Source: Paracrocinitomix sp040880585 | GTDB lineage: Bacteria; Bacteroidota; Bacteroidia; Flavobacteriales_D; Crocinitomicaceae | DNA length: 64,000 nucleotides | NCBI GenBank assembly: GCA_040880585.1 | Contig: JBBDID010000048.1 | Location: 23,843-87,842, forward strand | Direction of reading: 5' to 3' | In this document: positions 16,060-24,518 of the stretch, one piece after another | Numbering within the stretch: position 1 is the first letter of the stretch | How the letters are laid out: each line of letters begins with the position of its first letter | The notes under the pieces: generated by a model | Databases searched by the model: none | What the model was told of the DNA's origin: nothing | The model's input: the letters and a program-made list of their open reading frames with translations, nothing else | Made by a program: the position numbers and the translations under genes

Positions 16060-18875
16060 TACTTGCTCAAATATAAATTTCTCTCACTATAAATTTTTTG
16101 GAAAAGTGGATCTCTCAAATTATCGATAAACTCAATGGCCTCTCCGGTAGATTTCATTTCAGGCCCCAATTCTTTATTGACATCCGGAAATTTATCAAAT
16201 GAGAAAACCGGTACTTTAATGGCGTATCCTTTTTGAATAGGATTAAATTTAAAATCTGTCACTTTTTTCTCACCCAACATCACTTTTGTTGCGTAATTCA
16301 CATAGGGTTCCTGGTATGCTTTTGCAATAAAAGGTACGGTTCTGGAAGCTCTTGGATTAGCTTCAATGACATATACTTTATCATCTTTGATTGCGAACTG
16401 AATATTCATTAAACCAACAGTTTGCAAGGCAACAGCAATTTTCTTTGTGATGTCTTCAATTTGATGAAGGATAAGATCGCCCAAATTAAATGGTGGTAAG
16501 ACCGCATAAGAATCACCGGAATGGATGCCTGCCGGTTCAATGTGTTGCATTACACCAATGATGTAGACATTTTTCCCATCACATATTGCATCTGCCTCAG
16601 CCTCTATCGCACCGGAAAGAAAATGGTCTAATAAGATTTGATTTTCCGGCATTTCATTGAGAATATCCACTACATGATGCTCCAGATCATCATTATTGAT
16701 AACAATTTTCATTTTTTGCCCGCCCAATACATAAGATGGACGAACCAAAAGCGGGTATCCCAAATCTTTGGCAAGTTCCAGCGCTTGTTCTGCACTTTCC
16801 ACCACACCAAACTTGGGATATGGAATCTCTAATTTCTTTAACAATTTAGAAAACCTTCCTCTATCTTCTGCCAAATCCAGTGCATCATAAGAGGTACCCA
16901 TTATTTTTATGCCGTATCGATCTAATTTCTCGGCCAGCTTCAATGCTGTTTGTCCGCCTAACTGAACAATGACACCCACAGGGTTTTCATGTAGGATGAT
17001 ATCGTAAATGTGCTCCCAAAAAACCGGTTCAAAATACAATTTATCCGCCGTATCAAAATCAGTAGAAACCGTTTCAGGATTACAATTGATCATAATGGTT
17101 TCATAGCCACATTCCTTTGCCGCCAACACCCCGTGTACACACGAATAATCAAACTCAATTCCCTGTCCGATACGGTTAGGACCGGAACCCAGCACTACAA
17201 TTTTCTTTTTGTCCGTAACAACGGACTCATTTTCTTCTTCAAAAGTGGAATAATAATAAGGGGTTTGTGCCTCAAACTCAGCAGCACAGGTGTCAACCAA
17301 CTTATACACCCTTTTTATACCTAACTCATTTCGTTTTTTGTACACTTCTGACTCTAAACACCTCAACAAATGAGCAACTTGTCTATCGGCATATCCTTTT
17401 TGTTTGGCTTCAAAGAGCAATTCTTTTGGAATATCATCCACCCTGAATTTTTCAATTTCCTCTTCCAGATCAATTAATTCTTCAATTTGTCTGAGGAACC
17501 AATCATCTATTTTTGTCTTCTCCTTTATTGTTTTAAACGGAATTCCCAACTTAATGGCGTCATATATATGAAATAGGCGATCAGCTGAGGGAAATTCAAG
17601 ACTGTGAAGTAAAACATCCTGATTTTTCACTTCTTTACCATCAGCTCCCAATCCATTTCTTCCAATCTCTAATGATTGACAAGCTTTTTGAAGTGCTTCC
17701 TGAAAACTTCTTCCAATACCCATTACTTCACCCACTGACTTCATTTGAAGTCCTAATTTTGTATCTGCACCGTGAAATTTTGAAAAATTCCAACGGGGGA
17801 TTTTTACGATTACGTAATCCAATGTTGGTTCAAATAAAGCAGAAGTAGTTTTAGTAATTTGGTTTTTCAGTTCATCCAGATTATACCCAATCGCCAGTTT
17901 AGCGGCAATTTTGGCAATGGGATAGCCCGTAGCTTTTGATGCCAATGCTGAAGATCTAGATACTCTTGGATTAATTTCAACGGCAATAATATCTTCTTTT
18001 TCATCATTGGATACCGCAAACTGAACATTACATCCACCTGCAAAATTCCCCACAGATCGCATCATTTTGATAGCCATATCCCGCATTTTCTGAAAAGTAG
18101 TATCAGATAAGGTCATAGCCGGGGCAACTGTAATGGAATCTCCGGTGTGAATCCCCATGGGATCAAAATTCTCAATCGAGCAAATTATCACTACATTATC
18201 ATTGCTGTCTCGCAACAATTCTAATTCGTATTCTTTCCAGCCCATGACCGCTTTATCGATCATCACTTCATGTATGGGGGATTGATGTAGTCCTCTGGTG
18301 AGTAATTTATCAAAGTCAGCTTCATTATATACAATTGCCGCTCCTGCTCCACCTAATGTATAAGAAGCCCGAATACAAAGTGGGAATCCGTATTTTTGCG
18401 CAATCTCTTTGCCTTCTAAAAATGATTTTGCTGTGCTTTGCGGAGCCATTCCAATATCAATAGTTTCCATTAAATTTCTGAATGCTTCGCGGTTTTCAGT
18501 AATTTCAATGGCAGCAATATCTACCCCTATCATTTTGATATTATTCTCTTCCCAGACGCCCATTTCATCACACTTAATCGCCAAATTCAACGCCGTTTGT
18601 CCACCCATTGTTGGAAGTACTGCGTCAATCTTGTGTTTTTTTACGATTTTCTGAATGGATTCAACTGTTAGCGGAAGCAAATAAACATTGTCTGCTACCA
18701 CCGGGTCTGTCATGATTGTAGCCGGATTGCTATTGATCAACGTTACCTCAATTCCTTCGTCTCTCAATGATTTTGATGCTTGAGATCCTGCATAGTCAAA
18801 CTCACAAGCTTGACCAATTACAATGGGACCACTACCGATAATTAAAATTGATTTGATGCTCTCGTCTCTAGGCAT
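16059..18875 (-). CDS. carB: Carbamoyl-phosphate synthase large subunit without the C-terminal regulatory domain
   Basis: A 938-residue enzyme making carbamoyl phosphate for pyrimidines and arginine from bicarbonate, ammonia and 2 ATP. Two homologous ATP-grasp halves are visible: IIGSGPIVIGQACEFDYAG at the N-terminus and VLGSGPNRIGQGIEFDYS near residue 560. E. coli CarB has about 1073 residues; here the chain stops right after the second ATP-grasp module, so the MGS-like domain that binds UMP and ornithine is missing. Such short CarB proteins are common in flavobacteria, so this is probably a lineage trait rather than truncation. It heads the minus-strand run, with a 175-base divergent spacer to a phosphoribosyltransferase gene. 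The small subunit gene is not in the window. Confidence 0.95.
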   Translation of the reverse strand: MPRDESIKSILIIGSGPIVIGQACEFDYAGSQASKSLRDEGIEVTLINSNPATIMTDPVVADNVYLLPLTVESIQKIVKKHKIDAVLPTMGGQTALNLAIKCDEMGVWEENNIKMIGVDIAAIEITENREAFRNLMETIDIGMAPQSTAKSFLEGKEIAQKYGFPLCIRASYTLGGAGAAIVYNEADFDKLLTRGLHQSPIHEVMIDKAVMGWKEYELELLRDSNDNVVIICSIENFDPMGIHTGDSITVAPAMTLSDTTFQKMRDMAIKMMRSVGNFAGGCNVQFAVSNDEKEDIIAVEINPRVSRSSALASKATGYPIAKIAAKLAIGYNLDELKNQITKTTSALFEPTLDYVIVKIPRWNFSKFHGADTKLGLQMKSVGEVMGIGRSFQEALQKACQSLEIGRNGLGADGKEVKNQDVLLHSLEFPSADRLFHIYDAIKLGIPFKTIKEKTKIDDWFLRQIEELIDLEEEIEKFRVDDIPKELLFEAKQKGYADRQVAHLLRCLESEVYKKRNELGIKRVYKLVDTCAAEFEAQTPYYYSTFEEENESVVTDKKKIVVLGSGPNRIGQGIEFDYSCVHGVLAAKECGYETIMINCNPETVSTDFDTADKLYFEPVFWEHIYDIILHENPVGVIVQLGGQTALKLAEKLDRYGIKIMGTSYDALDLAEDRGRFSKLLKKLEIPYPKFGVVESAEQALELAKDLGYPLLVRPSYVLGGQKMKIVINNDDLEHHVVDILNEMPENQILLDHFLSGAIEAEADAICDGKNVYIIGVMQHIEPAGIHSGDSYAVLPPFNLGDLILHQIEDITKKIAVALQTVGLMNIQFAIKDDKVYVIEANPRASRTVPFIAKAYQEPYVNYATKVMLGEKKVTDFKFNPIQKGYAIKVPVFSFDKFPDVNKELGPEMKSTGEAIEFIDNLRDPLFQKIYSERNLYLSK

Positions 18876-19038
18876 AAGAATTTATATTGCAATTAAATTG
18901 CCCGCAAATTTACTGAGAAATATTAAAAGCTCCGTTAACATTATTGGAATGTTATTCACAGTAATTTCTCAAATTTCTCAGGTGTTTTTTATGGTTGACT
19001 TAAATTTGTAGAGAAAATCTACGCACGAAACATTTTTT

Positions 19039-19046
19039 TATCTTTG
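19039..19046 (+). promoter_or_regulatory. Candidate Bacteroidota -7 box for the phosphoribosyltransferase gene
   Basis: TATCTTTG fits the TAnnTTTG -7 element and lies 4 bases before the ATG at 19051, so the message could be leaderless. A second match, TAAATTTG, is at 19001-19008 and would leave a short leader. No convincing TTTG -33 box sits at the usual distance from either. Confidence 0.4.
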
Positions 19047-19050
19047 GTAT

Positions 19051-19551
19051 ATGGATAAGCAATCAATCGTTCTAAATCAGTTACAGATCAGGCAAAAAAC
19101 CGAGCGAATTGCTCTGGAAGTGTATGAAAACACATTTGAAGAAACAAAAATTTATATTGCAGGGATAGAGGGCAATGGATTTTTGTTCGCTGAAAAATTG
19201 GTGGATCAATTAAAAAAATATTCTCCCCAGGAGATCAGGCTGTTTAAAATTCAGGTCAATAAATCAAACCCACTGGATGAAGAAGTGAGCTATTCATTGC
19301 CAAAAAATGAACTGAAAGATGCTTCTGTGGTATTGGTAGATGATGTGATCAATTCAGGTCGCACCATGATTTACGCCGTAAAAACGCTTTTATCAAATCC
19401 CTTAAAACAATTGAAAGTAGCTACTTTGGTAAACCGTACACACCGCAGGTATCCGGTACAGGCCGATTTTGTTGGCGTACACATTTCAACGACCTTAAAA
19501 GATAGCATTATTGTCGATTTTGGAGATCCTGAAATGGCGTACTTGGAATAA
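19051..19551 (+). CDS. PRPP-binding phosphoribosyltransferase (PyrR-like)
   Basis: A 166-residue type I phosphoribosyltransferase. The PRPP loop is VVLVDDVINSGRTMIYA at about residues 93-109, and the upstream YIAGIEGNGFLFAEKL is the PPi loop region. Size and motif resemble PyrR, the uracil phosphoribosyltransferase/pyrimidine operon regulator, but assignment as PyrR is uncertain because RNA-binding residues cannot be judged. It is transcribed divergently from carB, a pyrimidine gene, which mildly supports a pyrimidine role. It may also be a general purine or uracil salvage enzyme. Confidence 0.75.
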   Translation: MDKQSIVLNQLQIRQKTERIALEVYENTFEETKIYIAGIEGNGFLFAEKLVDQLKKYSPQEIRLFKIQVNKSNPLDEEVSYSLPKNELKDASVVLVDDVINSGRTMIYAVKTLLSNPLKQLKVATLVNRTHRRYPVQADFVGVHISTTLKDSIIVDFGDPEMAYLE

Positions 19552-19632
19552 ACTTTCGAGATCATCCTTCATTTTGTTTTAGTAAGGCTTATATTTAGTC
19601 TTAAATCCAACAGATTAAAAAAGGACTATTCA

Positions 19633-20361
19633 ATGGATCGTCACAATTTACACCATGCTTTTGGGCGAAAAGCCGGCTTTGTAGAAAAATACCTGGGAGA
19701 ATTTGTTTACGGAGGGATTGACGGTTGTGTCACTACCTTTGCCGTTGTTGCCGGTTCTGTTGGTGCCGGATTGGATAGCTCTATTATTATTATATTGGGT
19801 TTTGCCAATTTACTGGCTGATGGCTTTTCCATGTCAATCGGTGCCTATTTATCTACTAAATCTGGTAAAGACAATTATCGCAAGCACCGAAAAGTAGAGT
19901 ATTGGGAGATCGAAAATATGCCTGAAACTGAAAGAGAAGAAGTTCGTCTCATTTACCGGGAAAAGGGGTTTGAGGGCGAATTACTAGAACAGATCGTAGA
20001 CGTTATCACAGCAGATAAAGACCGTTGGGTGGATGTAATGATGAAGGATGAACTGGAGATGATCAAAGAGGATAAGACTGCCTTTACTGTTGGTTGGATG
20101 ACATTTATCTCTTTTATCATCATTGGATTGGTTCCCTTGTGTGCGTACGTATGGGATTTTATCGCTCCCATTGATGGCAACCCTTTTTTAATCGCATCCA
20201 TCTTAACAGGATTTGGTTTTCTCCTTGTTGGAATATTAAAAAGTAAAGTGAATAAAACCAACGTGATTAGAGGCGTTTCAGAAACCTTGTTATTGGGAGC
20301 TGCCGCCGCATTTGTCGCTTATTTTGCAGGCGATTTTCTGGAGTATTTGATCAATGGTTGA
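19633..20361 (+). CDS. VIT1/CCC1-family iron/manganese transporter
   Basis: A 242-residue membrane protein with five predicted helices. The first helix contains YGGIDGCVTTFAVVAGSVG, the VIT1 signature, and the second GFANLLADGFSMSIGAYLS carries the conserved small and polar residues. A charged middle segment (YRKHRKVEYWEIENMPETE onward) is the metal-binding insertion between helices 2 and 3. Homologues export Fe2+ or Mn2+ from the cytosol or into compartments. It stands 81 bases after the phosphoribosyltransferase and runs convergently toward the 3-hydroxyacyl-CoA dehydrogenase gene with only 10 bases between. Confidence 0.88.
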   Translation: MDRHNLHHAFGRKAGFVEKYLGEFVYGGIDGCVTTFAVVAGSVGAGLDSSIIIILGFANLLADGFSMSIGAYLSTKSGKDNYRKHRKVEYWEIENMPETEREEVRLIYREKGFEGELLEQIVDVITADKDRWVDVMMKDELEMIKEDKTAFTVGWMTFISFIIIGLVPLCAYVWDFIAPIDGNPFLIASILTGFGFLLVGILKSKVNKTNVIRGVSETLLLGAAAAFVAYFAGDFLEYLING

Positions 20362-20371
20362 TGTTTTTCTT

Positions 20372-21526
20372 TCAAAAAAAGCTTTTACCTTCCTTTACCA
20401 TTCTTCTTAATAAAACAGAAGGACGATAACGATCTTCTCCATATTCATATTGTAAGTGTTCCAGCTCCCCTAAAACTTTATCCAGCCCAATTTCATCTGC
20501 CCATTCCAACAAGCCTTTGGGATAATTCACGCCTTTTGTCATGGCCAGATCAATGTCTTTAGGAGAGGCTATTTTTAAGAATACGGCATCCACCGCTTCA
20601 TTGATCAACATCACCAATATCCGGTTCAAAATTGCGCTTCCCAGCTGTTCATCTTTATTGGGTTCAGGATTCGTTGACCCTTCTGCGTAATCATAATACC
20701 CACGACCTGATTTACGTCCATACCATCCTGCTTCTGAATGTCTTTTTTGTGTAAAAGACGGTTTATATCTGGGGTCATAATAAAAAGCCGCAAAAACAGA
20801 TTCAGTCACGGTGTAATTCACATCATTTCCAATATAATCCATCAAGGTAAATGGCCCCATTTTAAATCCTCCCAGAGCGGTCATGGCCCAATCAATGGTC
20901 GCAAAATCTGCTATTCCTTCTTCATATATTCTTAAGGCTTCTCCGTAAAACGGACGCGCTACCCTATTGACGATAAAACCGGGAGTATCTTTTGCTAATA
21001 CGGTTACTTTTTTCCATGAGTCGATCAATTCTCTGGATTTTTTAGTGGTTGCTTCTGCAGTTTGTACGGCCGGAATAATTTCTACCAATGGCATAAGCGG
21101 TGCCGGATTAAAGAAATGAATTCCAATCACCCGATCCGGCTTTTTGCAAGCGGCAGCAATGGAGGCTACTGAAAGAGAAGAAGTATTGGTGGCAAGAATA
21201 CAGTCTTCATCCACACAATTTTCAAGCGTTGAAAACACTTTCTTTTTAATGTCAAGGTTCTCAATAATTGCTTCAATAACTATCGAAGATCCCGAAAAAT
21301 CAGCAGTATCTGTTGAATACAATATTCTGTTTTGAATAGCGCTGGCTTCTTCTCTGCTCAGTCGTTGCTTCTCTACCTGACGATCCATAATTTTGGCCAG
21401 TTGATCTCTTGATTTGTCCAATTGCTGTTGATTACTATCCGAAATCACGACATTGTGCCCCGATTGTGATGCAATTTGTGCGATTCCCGATCCCATTGAC
21501 CCGGCTCCTAGTATTGATATCTTCAT
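20372..21526 (-). CDS. 3-hydroxyacyl-CoA dehydrogenase (PaaH/Hbd type)
   Basis: A 384-residue NAD-dependent dehydrogenase that oxidises 3-hydroxyacyl-CoA. The Rossmann loop ILGAGSMGSGIAQIASQ is at 4-20, the catalytic His lies in VIGIHFFNPAP, and DTPGFIVNRVARPFYGEA begins the dimerisation domain. A second, shorter C-terminal repeat follows (NEAVDAVFLKIASPKDID and KGVNYPKGLLEW), as in phenylacetate-pathway PaaH. Its partner at 22142-22918 is an enoyl-CoA isomerase/hydratase, and together they look like part of a paa or fatty-acid oxidation set. A hairpin-bounded four-helix gene lies between them. Confidence 0.88.
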   Translation of the reverse strand: MKISILGAGSMGSGIAQIASQSGHNVVISDSNQQQLDKSRDQLAKIMDRQVEKQRLSREEASAIQNRILYSTDTADFSGSSIVIEAIIENLDIKKKVFSTLENCVDEDCILATNTSSLSVASIAAACKKPDRVIGIHFFNPAPLMPLVEIIPAVQTAEATTKKSRELIDSWKKVTVLAKDTPGFIVNRVARPFYGEALRIYEEGIADFATIDWAMTALGGFKMGPFTLMDYIGNDVNYTVTESVFAAFYYDPRYKPSFTQKRHSEAGWYGRKSGRGYYDYAEGSTNPEPNKDEQLGSAILNRILVMLINEAVDAVFLKIASPKDIDLAMTKGVNYPKGLLEWADEIGLDKVLGELEHLQYEYGEDRYRPSVLLRRMVKEGKSFF

Positions 21527-21554
21527 GTTTAGTTGATTAGTTAATGGTTGATTA

Positions 21555-21700
21555 GTTGGCCGTCGCGCAGACCAACTCTCTATTTTTTATTTAGTTTGTG
21601 GTTAAGGTTGGCCGTCACGCAGACCAACTCTCTATTTTTTATTTAGTTTGTGATTAAGGTTGGCCGTCACGCAGGCCAGCGCTATTTTCTTTGTTTTTTA
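21555..21700. repeat. 52-bp tandem repeat of hairpin units
   Basis: Three successive units start at 21555, 21607 and 21659, an exact 52-base period. Each begins with an imperfect hairpin of the form GTTGGCC - 8-base loop - G(A/G)CCA(A/G)C, followed by an AT-rich tail. The first two units differ by only a few bases over their whole length, while the third keeps the hairpin but has a diverged tail that runs into the stop of the four-helix gene. No gene is in this stretch. Confidence 0.85.
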
Positions 21701-22124
21701 TTTATTTCTTTTCTTTTTTCCGTTCTTAAAAAGTTAATATATCCGTTCAACATTTTTATACATTTTTCATATTGAATCATGTATTCATCAAATTCACTTT
21801 GGGAGATAAATTCCGAATCAAGCGCTACAATTAAATGATCTTTTGATTCCGTTAAGGATCCTCTGGCTGTTCTGCAAAACTGAATATTTTCTTGAAAATG
21901 AAACCGCCCGTGCCCCTCTGAAATATTATTGGTAATCGACCTGCTTGATCGTAACAGTTGGTCTTTCAGACGGAATTTTTCATCAGCAGGAAAACGCGCT
22001 ATCAGTACTCGCATTTGATTGCGAAAAACTCGTGCCTCTTTCCAAACTTCTAAATCAGTAAAATCCAACACAATATTTCTTTTTCAAATTAATTAAAAGT
22101 GAGTTGGCCTGCGTGACGGCCAAC
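21659..22124. mobile_element. Hairpin-bounded four-helix-bundle cassette
   Basis: A 466-bp unit bounded by 22-base terminal inverted repeats. The left copy (21659-21680) and the right copy (22103-22124) are reverse complements with one mismatch, and each is itself a hairpin with a 7-bp GTTGGCC/GGCCAAC stem, imperfect by one base in the left copy. The loops GTCACGCA and TGCGTGAC show that the two copies are inverted. Between them is only the S23-type gene. I infer a small, possibly mobilised cassette; no transposase or reverse transcriptase is present. Confidence 0.5.
21682..22071 (-). CDS. Four-helix-bundle protein (S23/IVS family)
   Basis: A 129-residue, mostly helical basic protein. It shows the family pattern: LEVWKEARVF at the start, QLLRSSRSITNNISEGHGR in the centre, then ARGSLTESKDHLIVALD. 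Members are encoded in 23S rRNA intervening sequences and as free genes in many Bacteroidota, and the fold is shared with the Avd accessory protein of diversity-generating retroelements. No rRNA or reverse transcriptase is nearby. It lies between two inverted hairpins and separates two acyl-CoA metabolism genes of the same strand. Function unknown, probably nucleic-acid binding. Confidence 0.85.
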   Translation of the reverse strand: MLDFTDLEVWKEARVFRNQMRVLIARFPADEKFRLKDQLLRSSRSITNNISEGHGRFHFQENIQFCRTARGSLTESKDHLIVALDSEFISQSEFDEYMIQYEKCIKMLNGYINFLRTEKRKEINKKQRK

Positions 22125-22141
22125 CAATTAACTCTGCACTA

Positions 22142-22918
22142 TCACTCCCCCTTAAACTCCGGCTTTCGTTTTTCTAAAAAGGCAGCAACCCCTTCATTGT
22201 AATCATAAGTAGACCCTGCCAATGTTTGTAATTCCTCTTCCCGCTTCAGTTGTGTTCCTAAATCAGAAACCAAAGAAACATTCAATGCTCTTTTTGTCAA
22301 ACCCAATCCTTTAGTAGGCATTTTAGACAATTGAATCGCTATTTTCATGCTGGCATCTTCAAATGCATCATCTGCAAAGTATTGATAGATCATTCCCATT
22401 TGCTGTGCCTCTTTGGCGCCCACTTTATCGCCCAACATCATCAATGCAGATGCCCTTTGCAGACCTATTAATCTTGGTAAGGTGTAGGTTCCGCCTGAAT
22501 CCGGAATCAATCCTATCTTACTAAAAGCCTGAATAAAACTTGCTGATTCAGAAGCGACACAGATGTCACAAGCCAGGGCGATATTTGCTCCGGCTCCGGC
22601 TGCTACACCATTTACTGCAGCAACAATAGGTTTTTCAATGTTTCGGATACGCTCAATGATCGGATTGTAATGGTCTCTCACAATTGAAGTCAATTCAGGT
22701 CCGTTGGGATCGGTCACTTCCTGCAAATCCTGACCGGCACAAAATGCTTTTCCTTCACCGGTAATGTAAATTGCCCGGACATTATTATTGTCTTCACACT
22801 CATCTAATCTGCTTTGCAGGGCCTTCGCCATCTCTTTATTAAAGCTGTTAAATACATTGGGACGATTCAACCTTATAATCGCTACCTGATCTTTTATTTC
22901 GAATAGGATGGAACTCAT
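22142..22918 (-). CDS. Enoyl-CoA hydratase/isomerase (PaaB/PaaG type)
   Basis: A 258-residue crotonase-fold enzyme. The oxyanion-hole segment AFCAGQDLQEV near 60-70 and the central VAAGAGANIALACDICVASE are clear, and SKIGLIPDSGGTYTLPRLIG carries the Asp expected in the isomerase PaaG (1,2-epoxyphenylacetyl-CoA isomerase), rather than the Glu pair of a plain hydratase. It probably acts on ring-opened or epoxidised phenylacetyl-CoA. The neighbour on the same strand is the PaaH-like dehydrogenase, 0.6 kb downstream. Core paaABCDE genes are not in the window. Confidence 0.85.
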   Translation of the reverse strand: MSSILFEIKDQVAIIRLNRPNVFNSFNKEMAKALQSRLDECEDNNNVRAIYITGEGKAFCAGQDLQEVTDPNGPELTSIVRDHYNPIIERIRNIEKPIVAAVNGVAAGAGANIALACDICVASESASFIQAFSKIGLIPDSGGTYTLPRLIGLQRASALMMLGDKVGAKEAQQMGMIYQYFADDAFEDASMKIAIQLSKMPTKGLGLTKRALNVSLVSDLGTQLKREEELQTLAGSTYDYNEGVAAFLEKRKPEFKGE

Positions 22919-23013
22919 TTTGATAATTTTTGAGCTAAAAATAAGGATTCTGAGAGGAATGCCGTTAGATTATTCGTTAGATTTATGCACAGTATTTTCA
23001 TAATCTGCATCAG

Positions 23014-23778
23014 ATGTACAAAACAACATTGATTACAGGAGCGACAGCGGGATTTGGTAAAGCAACTGCTGAAGTTTTTGCTCAAAACGGACACGATCTC
23101 ATCATTACCGGACGAAGAGAAGAACGACTACTGAAGTTAAAAAAGCGATTGGAAGTAGAATTCAGAGTAAAAGTGCTTCCCCTTTGTTTTGATGTTCAAA
23201 AAGAAGAAGAGGTTTTTTCAACACTCAATCAACTCCCCGAAACATGGAAAAATATTGAGATCTTAATTAATAACGCAGGACTGGCCAGTGGCCTCGACCC
23301 TATCCATGAAGGTGATGTGGAAGACTGGAATAAGATGATTGACACCAATGTAAAGGGCTTATTGTACGTTTCAAAGGCGATTATTCCCGGAATGGTTGAG
23401 CGTAAAAAAGGACATATTATTAATGTAGGATCGACTGCGGGAAAAGAAGTGTATCCGAATGGAAATGTGTATTGTGCCTCAAAACACGCGGTAGATGCCA
23501 TTTCAAAAGGAATGCGTCTGGATTTACTGCCACACGGAATCAAAGTCACGCAAATTGCACCCGGAGCAGCAGATACTGAATTTTCAACGGTCCGTTTTCA
23601 CGGTGATAAAGAAAAAGCAAATGCTTCATATAAAGGCTATGAGCCTATGCGGGCAGAAGATATCGCCGAACTGATTTATTACAGCACTACCCTGCCGAAA
23701 CACCTTTGCATTAATGACATGGTAGTTACTTCTCTGGCTCAGGCGAATAGTTATGTGTTTCATAGAAGAGAAGAATAA
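23014..23778 (+). CDS. Short-chain dehydrogenase/reductase (YdfG-like)
   Basis: A 254-residue classical SDR. The NADP loop is TGATAGFGKATAEVF (7-21), followed by ITGRREERL, which suggests NADP preference. NNAG lies near residue 89, the catalytic Ser in NVGSTAGKE, and YCASKHAVDAISKG holds the Tyr-Lys pair. The sequence resembles the malonic-semialdehyde/3-hydroxy acid reductase group (YdfG). It is divergent from the enoyl-CoA isomerase gene, with 95 bases between. The physiological substrate is unknown. Confidence 0.88.
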   Translation: MYKTTLITGATAGFGKATAEVFAQNGHDLIITGRREERLLKLKKRLEVEFRVKVLPLCFDVQKEEEVFSTLNQLPETWKNIEILINNAGLASGLDPIHEGDVEDWNKMIDTNVKGLLYVSKAIIPGMVERKKGHIINVGSTAGKEVYPNGNVYCASKHAVDAISKGMRLDLLPHGIKVTQIAPGAADTEFSTVRFHGDKEKANASYKGYEPMRAEDIAELIYYSTTLPKHLCINDMVVTSLAQANSYVFHRREE

Positions 23779-23917
23779 TGTCTAGTGTGGTGATTGCTGT
23801 TGAAAAAACTTTCTCTTCTTCATTTTTTTACGGTCATCATCTTACCCCTTATTTTCACCTTCCCTTTCTCAAAAAATGTTCATTTGATATCTCATTATTC
23901 TTCCTTATCTTTCTGAG

Positions 23918-24508
23918 GTGAAACGCTTTTTTTCTTATCTTCTTATTTTTTCCTTTCACGGAATAATTGCTCAGACCAATATTGAAACACCCTATGGTTT
24001 TCCCAATCTTTATGTAAACATGCCCACTTCTAAGTTATTGGCAGAAATGGGCCAACCAACAGAGGTCAGGTCTTTTGAATCGGAAAAAAAAGTATGGGTA
24101 GATGGTGGTTATGACATTAGTAAATCTATTGCTTTTTTAATTGGTTTTGACCAGGTGTATCTTTTCGATTATCAAAATAAGTATTGTTTATGGAAAGCTT
24201 ATGTACTCAATGATCAGGTCATTTACATGAATTTAACCAGCCGTTATGTACGCGAAGAATTCACAAAACAACTAACGATACGCAATGAATTACATTTTCA
24301 CGACTCTATTGCAGCATTTGAAAAAATATTGGGAAAAAACTTCTTCCCCGATCGTGGCTTTGGTTACACGGATTACCTTTACCACGACCTGGGAATCAGA
24401 TTTACTTTTAAACAGGGGGTGATGACAAACATCTATCTGTACAGGCGGCTTACCAATAAGGCAGACCTCTATATTTTAGCGCGTCACTTCCCCCGGGATA
24501 AAGAGTAG
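23918..24508 (+). CDS. Secreted protein of unknown function
   Basis: A 196-residue protein with a short signal peptide (MKRFFSYLLIFSFHGIIAQ, likely cut after Ala-Gln). The only start near this peptide is GTG at 23918, preceded by a weak GAGG. The mature part is rich in Tyr, Phe and Asp and has no domain I recognise; it contains the repeated-looking stretches YLFDYQNKY and RGFGYTDYLY. It is 140 bases downstream of the SDR gene and convergent with the VWA gene, 10 bases away. Confidence 0.65.
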   Translation: MKRFFSYLLIFSFHGIIAQTNIETPYGFPNLYVNMPTSKLLAEMGQPTEVRSFESEKKVWVDGGYDISKSIAFLIGFDQVYLFDYQNKYCLWKAYVLNDQVIYMNLTSRYVREEFTKQLTIRNELHFHDSIAAFEKILGKNFFPDRGFGYTDYLYHDLGIRFTFKQGVMTNIYLYRRLTNKADLYILARHFPRDKE

Positions 24509-24518
24509 CTTACAAATT

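Noticed and set aside
21682..22071. Diversity-generating retroelement accessory (Avd) gene
   Set aside because: Same fold family, but no reverse transcriptase, template repeat or variable repeat is visible.
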